DNA of 6,825 bases. It comes from an uncultured Actinomycetes bacterium (GTDB lineage Bacteria; Actinomycetota; Thermoleophilia; Gaiellales; F1-60-MAGs149). The position numbers were made by a program, and so were the translations under genes. The stretch is taken from the NCBI GenBank assembly GCA_903847495.1, contig CAINDT010000357.1, positions 1 to 6,825 of the forward strand, written 5' to 3'. Below the pieces are notes generated by a model. The model ran no database searches. It saw nothing but the letters and a program-made list of their open reading frames with translations, and was not told the origin of the DNA. Numbering within the stretch: position 1 is the first letter of the stretch; each line of letters opens with the position of its first letter. This document shows positions 1 through 6,825 of this stretch, piece by piece.

Positions 1-768
1 CCTGACACCGGCCTCCTGGCGATCGATCGCGACAACGAGCACGTCAACTCGGTGGCCGCAGCGGCATCCGGCGTCGCACCGCCGGTGGTCGCCTACCAGC
101 CGGAGCATGCGATGCTCGTGATCGAGTTTCTCGACGGCACGGAGACGATGTCGCGCGAGACGATGCAGGCTGGCGATCGCCTCGTCGCCGCGGCCATGGC
201 GCTGCGTCAACTGCATCAGGGCCCGGCTTTCCGCGACCCCTTCGACATGTTCCGCATCCAGGCCGGGTATCGCGAGGTCTGCCGCGAGCGGGGCTTTGCC
301 GTCCCCGACCGCTACGACGAGTTCGAGCCGAAGGTGCGCCGTCTCGAGCAGGCTATGCGGGTTGCTCCCGAGCGGCTCGTGCCGTGCAACAACGACCTGC
401 TCGCCGAGAACTTCCTCTGGGATGGGGCGCGCTTCCGCTTGATCGACTGGGAGTACTCGGGCATGAACGAGGCCTCGTTCGAGCTCGGCAACGTGTGGAG
501 CGAGTCGGACCTGTCGCTCACCCAGCTCGAGGAGCTCGTTGGCGCCTACTGGGGTCAGGCGACGCCGGCCAAGGTGGCGCGTGCCCGCATGTGGGGCCTG
601 ATGTCGAAGTACGGCTGGACGCTGTGGGGCGTGATCCAGCACAACCTGTCCGACATCGACTTCGACTTCTGGGAGTGGCTGATGGACAAGCACGACCGCG
701 CAACGCTCGAATTCGATGGCCCTGACTTCGACCGCCTCGTCGCCGACATCGAGGGCGATGTCGCCTAA
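1..768 (+). CDS. Choline/ethanolamine kinase-like phosphotransferase (LicA/APH fold), 5' end missing
   Basis: The last 255 residues of a small-molecule kinase are present. The frame is open from base 1, and the upstream residues LLAIDRDNEH match the 'idR..E' segment near the start of the choline-kinase N lobe, so the gene begins outside the window; a GTG at 52 is internal, not the start. Counting from the first codon in the window, the catalytic loop CNNDLLAENFL (129-139) holds the presumed catalytic base Asp132 and metal ligand Asn137. The metal-binding Asp149 sits in RLIDWEYSGMN, followed by ELGN, a pattern typical of LicA/choline kinases. The loop position usually occupied by His (HxDxxxxN) is Asn130 here. 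Family members phosphorylate choline, ethanolamine, thiamine or similar alcohols with ATP in the cytoplasm; the substrate cannot be read from this sequence. The 3' end overlaps the next gene by 11 bases, implying an operon. The fold assignment is firm and the substrate open. Confidence 0.88.
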   Translation, partial: PDTGLLAIDRDNEHVNSVAAAASGVAPPVVAYQPEHAMLVIEFLDGTETMSRETMQAGDRLVAAAMALRQLHQGPAFRDPFDMFRIQAGYREVCRERGFAVPDRYDEFEPKVRRLEQAMRVAPERLVPCNNDLLAENFLWDGARFRLIDWEYSGMNEASFELGNVWSESDLSLTQLEELVGAYWGQATPAKVARARMWGLMSKYGWTLWGVIQHNLSDIDFDFWEWLMDKHDRATLEFDGPDFDRLVADIEGDVA

Positions 769-1693
769 GCCGCTCCTGCTCGTGCGCTACCGCCTCGCCG
801 GCGGGCTGATGGACGAGGTCCTCGCGCGCTGCGACGTGCGCTTTCTCGATGGCCCGGTCCTGCCGCCCACGTCCGCCGACGACCTGGCCCGGACGTGGGG
901 GATCTGGACGTTCGGCGAGCGCATCGACGACGAGCTGCTCGATCGGATGCCGGCGCTGCGCTGCGTCGTCAACTTCGGCGTGGGGGTGGACGGCATCGAT
1001 CGCGACGCCCTGGCACGCCGAGGCATCGCGTTCGCGTGGCCGATCGGCGCCAACGCCGAGGCCGTCGCCGATCACGCGATGGCGCTGCTGCTCGCGGTGC
1101 AGCACCGCCTCGTCGAGAACGACCGGCTCGTGCGCGACGGTGCGTGGGAGACCGACGGGTACCTGCCGCTCGCGTCGCAGGACGCGTACGGCAGGCGTCT
1201 CGGCGTGATCGGCTTGGGCGCGATTGGCCGCGCCTTCGTGCGCCGCGCTCGCGCCTTCGACATGGAGATCCGCTACGCGACGCCGCGTCCGCTCAGCGCC
1301 GCCGACGAGCACGCGCTCGGCATCGCGTTGATGGATCTCGACGACCTGATGGGCTGGGCCGACGTGATCAGCCTGCACTGCCCGCTGACCGACGAGACCC
1401 GCGGCTTGATCACCCGCGCGCGTATCGACGCCATGCGACCCGATGCCGTGTTGGTCAACACCGCGCGCGGCGGGGTGGTGGATCAGGAGGCACTGATCGA
1501 GGCACTCGTCGAGCGACGCATTGCCGGTGCGGGTCTCGACGTCTTCGCTGCGGAACCACACGTTCCACCCGCACTGCGCGCCCTGCCGAACGTCGTCCTC
1601 ACGCCGCATGTCGCGGACGCGACGCCGGGCGCCGAGGCGGCGCTGATCGCGCACTGCGCACGCGTCGTGCTCGACACGCTCGACGCGGGCTAG
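758..1693 (+). CDS. D-isomer-specific 2-hydroxyacid dehydrogenase
   Basis: A complete 311-residue cytoplasmic oxidoreductase that interconverts 2-oxoacids and D-2-hydroxyacids with NAD(P)H, probably of the glyoxylate/hydroxypyruvate reductase type. The Rossmann nucleotide loop is VIGLGAIG (Gly152, Gly154, Gly157). The catalytic residues are all in place: Arg237 in VNTARGG, Glu266 in DVFAAEP and His284 in LTPHV. The substrate-side segment NFGVGVDGID (72-81) is also typical. After the second Rossmann strand the sequence reads YATPRP, with Arg177 and no acidic residue, which favours NADP(H) over NAD(H); this is an inference. I chose the ATG at 758 because MSPKPLLLVR matches the usual family N terminus; an in-frame ATG at 716 would add 14 unconserved residues deep inside the kinase gene. 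The 11-base overlap with the kinase suggests coupled translation; a GAGGG at 751-755 is too close to the start to be a normal ribosome binding site. The exact substrate is unknown. Confidence 0.92.
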   Translation: MSPKPLLLVRYRLAGGLMDEVLARCDVRFLDGPVLPPTSADDLARTWGIWTFGERIDDELLDRMPALRCVVNFGVGVDGIDRDALARRGIAFAWPIGANAEAVADHAMALLLAVQHRLVENDRLVRDGAWETDGYLPLASQDAYGRRLGVIGLGAIGRAFVRRARAFDMEIRYATPRPLSAADEHALGIALMDLDDLMGWADVISLHCPLTDETRGLITRARIDAMRPDAVLVNTARGGVVDQEALIEALVERRIAGAGLDVFAAEPHVPPALRALPNVVLTPHVADATPGAEAALIAHCARVVLDTLDAG

Positions 1694-2943
1694 GCGCGCT
1701 CGTCGGGCAGGAGCGGCTGCATCTCCAGCAGTCCCAGGCGCTGCGCCAGCCACCCCGCGGTCGTCGCCTGCAGCAAGAGGGTGACGATCACGGCGAACGT
1801 CACGAGCGTCGCCACGAGCTCGGCGCCCGGCACGCCCTCGGCCAGCAGCATGCTCGCGACCGCGACCGGCACGACGCCCGTCTCACGACACCAGGTGATG
1901 AAGATCGCCTCTTGCCGTGTCCAGCCGGCGCGACGATCGAGGCCGAGCCCGAAGGCAACCGTTGCCGGGCGAGCGATGAAGATGAAGACGACCATCACGG
2001 CGAGGCCGGCCCAGAGGTTATCGATCAGGAGGTCCACATTCAGATTGAGGCCGAGGATCACGAAGATCGCCAGCACGATGATGTCGACCGTCTGCGTCAG
2101 GTACGTCTCGAGCTGATGCTCCTGCTCGTCATGGTGCGCGATGCGCAGCAGATCCTTGTTGCCCACGATCAGCCCGGCGATGAAGGCGGCCAGATACGGC
2201 GAGCCACCAGCGACCTCGCTCGAGACGTACGCGAGGGCGACGACCGCGAGCAGCGTTGCTCCCACGGACTCGCGCAAGACGCCGAAGCGATGTGACGACA
2301 GCAGCAGCGCGATCACGACGCCGCCGACCACGCCAATCACCAGGCCGAGGCCGATGCTGCGGACAAACTCGATCAACGGGCTATCGCTCGCGAAGACGCC
2401 AGAGGTAAGACCGCCGGCCGTGATGATGCCCGCCATCGTCAGCGATAGGATCGCGCCCATCGGATCGTTGATCGCGCTCTCCGCGATCACGGTCTGTGCG
2501 ACGCGCGGGCGCAGCCCAAGCCGATCGAAGAGCGGGACGAGGATGGCGGGGTCTGTGGCGCTGAGTACGGCGCCGACGAGCAGGGCGATTTGCCACGAGA
2601 CGCCGAACAGCGGCATTACCGCCAGCGCGACAATGCCGGCCGTGATCATCACGCCGGGAATCGCGAGGAGGAGCAGGCCGACCGCCGTCTTGGAAATCAC
2701 GCGCACCGACACGCCGACGCCGCCATGGAAGAGGATCAGCGCGACGCCGATCGTGAAGAGCAGCGAGGGGCCGAGGTCGTTGATCGGCACCTCGACGAGG
2801 TCGAGCAGCGTGGGACCGGCCACGATGCCCGCCGCCACGAGTACCACCATGCTCGGTAGGCGCAGCAGGTTCGCGACCGGAATGGCGATCAGTCCGACAG
2901 CCAGCACGATGCCAACCGTGCGCAGGATGTGATCGATCTCCAC
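1690..2943 (-). CDS. Cation:proton antiporter, CPA1 (NhaP-like) family
   Basis: A 417-residue inner-membrane protein with about 12-13 hydrophobic segments, the first at about residues 8-27, that exchanges Na+ or K+ for H+. The ion-site signature is present: ATDPA (129-133, Asp131) in one unwound helix, then AESAIND (154-160) ending in Asn159-Asp160. An ND pair instead of DD is the mark of the electroneutral CPA1/NhaP branch. WCRETGVVP (351-359) corresponds to the conserved late-helix 'G.RGaV' motif. The protein ends soon after the last membrane segment with a short tail (LLEMQPLLPDERA) and has no RCK/TrkA-C or CBS regulatory domain, unlike NhaP2-type K+/H+ antiporters. The GTG at 2943 is the most upstream possible start, since an in-frame TAG lies four codons before it. 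There is no Shine-Dalgarno sequence, and a -10-like TAGAAT lies six bases upstream, so translation is probably leaderless. Its stop codon shares a CTAG with the dehydrogenase stop. Whether it prefers Na+ or K+ cannot be told. Confidence 0.93.
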   Translation of the reverse strand: MEIDHILRTVGIVLAVGLIAIPVANLLRLPSMVVLVAAGIVAGPTLLDLVEVPINDLGPSLLFTIGVALILFHGGVGVSVRVISKTAVGLLLLAIPGVMITAGIVALAVMPLFGVSWQIALLVGAVLSATDPAILVPLFDRLGLRPRVAQTVIAESAINDPMGAILSLTMAGIITAGGLTSGVFASDSPLIEFVRSIGLGLVIGVVGGVVIALLLSSHRFGVLRESVGATLLAVVALAYVSSEVAGGSPYLAAFIAGLIVGNKDLLRIAHHDEQEHQLETYLTQTVDIIVLAIFVILGLNLNVDLLIDNLWAGLAVMVVFIFIARPATVAFGLGLDRRAGWTRQEAIFITWCRETGVVPVAVASMLLAEGVPGAELVATLVTFAVIVTLLLQATTAGWLAQRLGLLEMQPLLPDERA

Positions 2944-2949
2944 GAGGGA

Positions 2950-2955
2950 ATTCTA
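2950..2955 (-). promoter_or_regulatory. -10 element of a probable leaderless promoter for the antiporter
   Basis: On the minus strand this reads TAGAAT, five of six matches to TATAAT and a fit to the actinobacterial TANNNT -10. Six bases separate it from the GTG start codon at 2943, so transcription would begin at or next to the first base of the start codon. No convincing -35 is seen 16-18 bases upstream, and no Shine-Dalgarno sequence precedes the GTG. Leaderless mRNAs are common in actinobacteria. Confidence 0.5.
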
Positions 2956-3042
2956 GACGTTCGGGACGGGATCACCGTGTCCTGCGTGGGGTCCGTCCGA
3001 TGGCGGCGCTACCTTTGTCGTCCCCGTCGAGTGAGCGGGTTC

Positions 3043-3048
3043 TAGGAT
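3043..3048 (+). promoter_or_regulatory. Possible -10 element of the nrdJ promoter
   Basis: TAGGAT fits the actinobacterial TANNNT pattern and would place a start of transcription near 3055, giving a 5' leader of about 37 bases that contains the ribosome binding site. The best -35-like match, TTGTCG at 3015-3020, is 22 bases upstream, too far for a standard promoter, so the support is the -10 and its position only. Confidence 0.35.
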
Positions 3049-3076
3049 ACGAGCACCTCGCCGATGGGGCGGGACC

Positions 3077-3082
3077 AGGAGG
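3077..3082 (+). promoter_or_regulatory. Strong ribosome binding site of nrdJ
   Basis: AGGAGG is a full Shine-Dalgarno core, nine bases before the ATG at 3092. It fixes the nrdJ start. It also contrasts with the other two starts in the window, neither of which has a usable Shine-Dalgarno sequence at normal spacing. Confidence 0.85.
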
Positions 3083-3091
3083 AAGAAGCAG

Positions 3092-6631
<3,540 letters not shown>

Positions 6632-6657
6632 TCCGCACGCCCGCCGTGTGAACCGTC

Positions 6658-6691
6658 GAAGGGGCGCCTCCGGGCGCCCCTTCTGCGTTTT
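6658..6691 (+). terminator. Intrinsic terminator of nrdJ
   Basis: An 11-base-pair perfect GC-rich stem (6658-6668 with 6673-6683) closes on the tetraloop TCCG, i.e. C(UCCG)G in RNA, a member of the extra-stable UNCG class. A short T run (TTTT, 6688-6691) follows after four other bases. It lies 26 bases past the nrdJ stop. On the minus strand no T run follows the hairpin, so it probably acts mainly for nrdJ, although the stem could also fold in the transcript of the convergent repeat-protein gene. Confidence 0.85.
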
Positions 6692-6825
6692 CAGGCGTCG
6701 CTGCGGCGACGGTTGAGGATCGCGCCGTCGCGGCGCACGCTGAGGATGCTGCCGCTGCAGCCGACACTCAGAATCGAGCCAGCGCTGAACACCGAGAGGA
6801 TCGAACCGGCGCTGGCCAGCGAGAG
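6691..6825 (-). CDS. C-terminal end of a serine-rich nonapeptide-repeat protein (AGSILSVxx), partial
   Basis: Read on the minus strand, the frame is open from the window edge at 6825 to a TGA at 6693-6691 and encodes the last 44 residues of a protein. They form a 9-residue repeat: a partial unit LSLAS, then AGSILSVFS, AGSILSVGC, SGSILSVRR and a decayed DGAILNRRR, ending SDA. The first two full units share seven residues (AGSILSV), yet six of those seven codons differ by synonymous changes. That pattern means the amino acids, not the DNA, are conserved, so this is a real coding region and not a simple DNA repeat. The start lies beyond the window and more repeats are likely there. The alternation of small, polar and Ile/Leu/Val residues could build a beta-solenoid; 2x9 residues is also the coil length of RTX beta-rolls, but the RTX calcium-binding Asp residues are missing. 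The tail is Arg-rich. I recall similar GSILSIGSA repeats in uncharacterised actinobacterial proteins; the function is unknown. The gene converges on nrdJ with 59 bases between stops. Confidence 0.75.
   Translation of the reverse strand, partial: LSLASAGSILSVFSAGSILSVGCSGSILSVRRDGAILNRRRSDA
6703..6810 (-). repeat. Four tandem 27-base units encoding the nonapeptide repeat
   Basis: On the minus strand the units are 6810-6784 (AGSILSVFS), 6783-6757 (AGSILSVGC), 6756-6730 (SGSILSVRR) and 6729-6703 (DGAILNRRR). A further partial unit fills 6825-6811. There are no gaps: every unit is exactly 27 bases. Similarity is much higher in protein than in DNA and falls off toward the C terminus, as is usual for the edge of a solenoid or other repeat domain. 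Confidence 0.8.

Larger units (their letters stand above)
2944..3091. other. Divergent intergenic region between antiporter and nrdJ
   Basis: These 148 bases hold the promoters of two divergent genes. The hexamer TTCTAG occurs twice, at 2951-2956 and 3040-3045, each overlapping a -10-like box: TAGAAT for the antiporter on the minus strand and TAGGAT for nrdJ on the plus strand. I see no NrdR box pair (the known motif is AT-rich, like ACACwATATwGTGT), no B12-box sequence of an adenosylcobalamin riboswitch, and no clear operator palindrome. No small reading frame with a convincing start is visible. Confidence 0.6.

Noticed and set aside
52..54. GTG at 52 as the start of the kinase
   Set aside because: The residues encoded by 1-51 continue the conserved kinase N-lobe pattern (LLAIDRDNEH), so the gene is cut by the window edge.
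716..757. Earlier ATG (716) as the start of the dehydrogenase
   Set aside because: The extra 14 residues do not look like the family N terminus, whereas MSPKPLLLVR from the ATG at 758 does; the earlier start would also give a much larger overlap with the kinase.
518..1753. Minus-strand open frame of 411 codons across the kinase end and dehydrogenase
   Set aside because: Low-complexity Arg/Ala/His-rich translation with no domain, antisense to two well-supported genes and overlapping the antiporter end.
895..2295. Plus-strand open frame of 466 codons across the dehydrogenase/antiporter junction
   Set aside because: It reads the dehydrogenase out of frame (very Arg-rich) and then the antiporter antisense; no domain and no ribosome binding site support it.
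2948..2957. Overlapping EcoRI and XbaI sites (GAATTCTAGA), resembling a cloning linker
   Set aside because: The sequence joins natural flanks and is fully explained as the -10 region of the antiporter; there is no other sign of vector or assembly artefact.
2944..3091. Possible adenosylcobalamin riboswitch or small RNA before nrdJ
   Set aside because: No B12-box-like sequence, no extended helices evident by eye, and the space is too short for a typical full riboswitch.

Overview
This 6.8 kb window is very GC-rich. Its coding regions strongly prefer G/C in third codon positions, so long spurious reading frames appear opposite the real genes. It carries a long class II (B12-dependent) ribonucleotide reductase, a TANNNT-type -10 set right against a GTG start, and a serine-rich nonapeptide-repeat protein of a kind I remember from actinobacteria. 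Together these suggest a high-GC actinobacterium (Actinomycetota), possibly a deep-branching one. That placement is an inference, because the window has no rRNA or other phylogenetic marker.

Layout, left to right. (1) Bases 1-768, plus strand: the 3' part of a choline/ethanolamine-kinase-like (LicA/APH fold) small-molecule kinase whose start lies outside the window. (2) Bases 758-1693, plus strand: a D-2-hydroxyacid dehydrogenase that overlaps the kinase by 11 bases and is probably translationally coupled to it. (3) Bases 1690-2943, minus strand: a CPA1-type cation:proton antiporter. It converges on the dehydrogenase so tightly that both stop codons lie in one CTAG palindrome. (4) Bases 2944-3091: a 148-base divergent promoter region. 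The antiporter side looks leaderless; the reductase side has a -10-like box and a strong ribosome binding site. (5) Bases 3092-6631, plus strand: a complete nrdJ. (6) Bases 6658-6691: an intrinsic terminator with a C(UCCG)G tetraloop. (7) Bases 6691-6825, minus strand: the C-terminal end of a protein made of 9-residue AGSILSVxx repeats, running off the right edge.

Functionally, the kinase and dehydrogenase probably belong to one small-molecule pathway whose other genes lie to the left. The antiporter handles ion/pH balance. NrdJ makes deoxynucleotides independently of oxygen. The repeat protein has no function I can assign and is the least ordinary item in the window. I see no mobile elements, CRISPR arrays, tRNA or rRNA genes. 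Apart from the repeat protein the region is ordinary chromosome.
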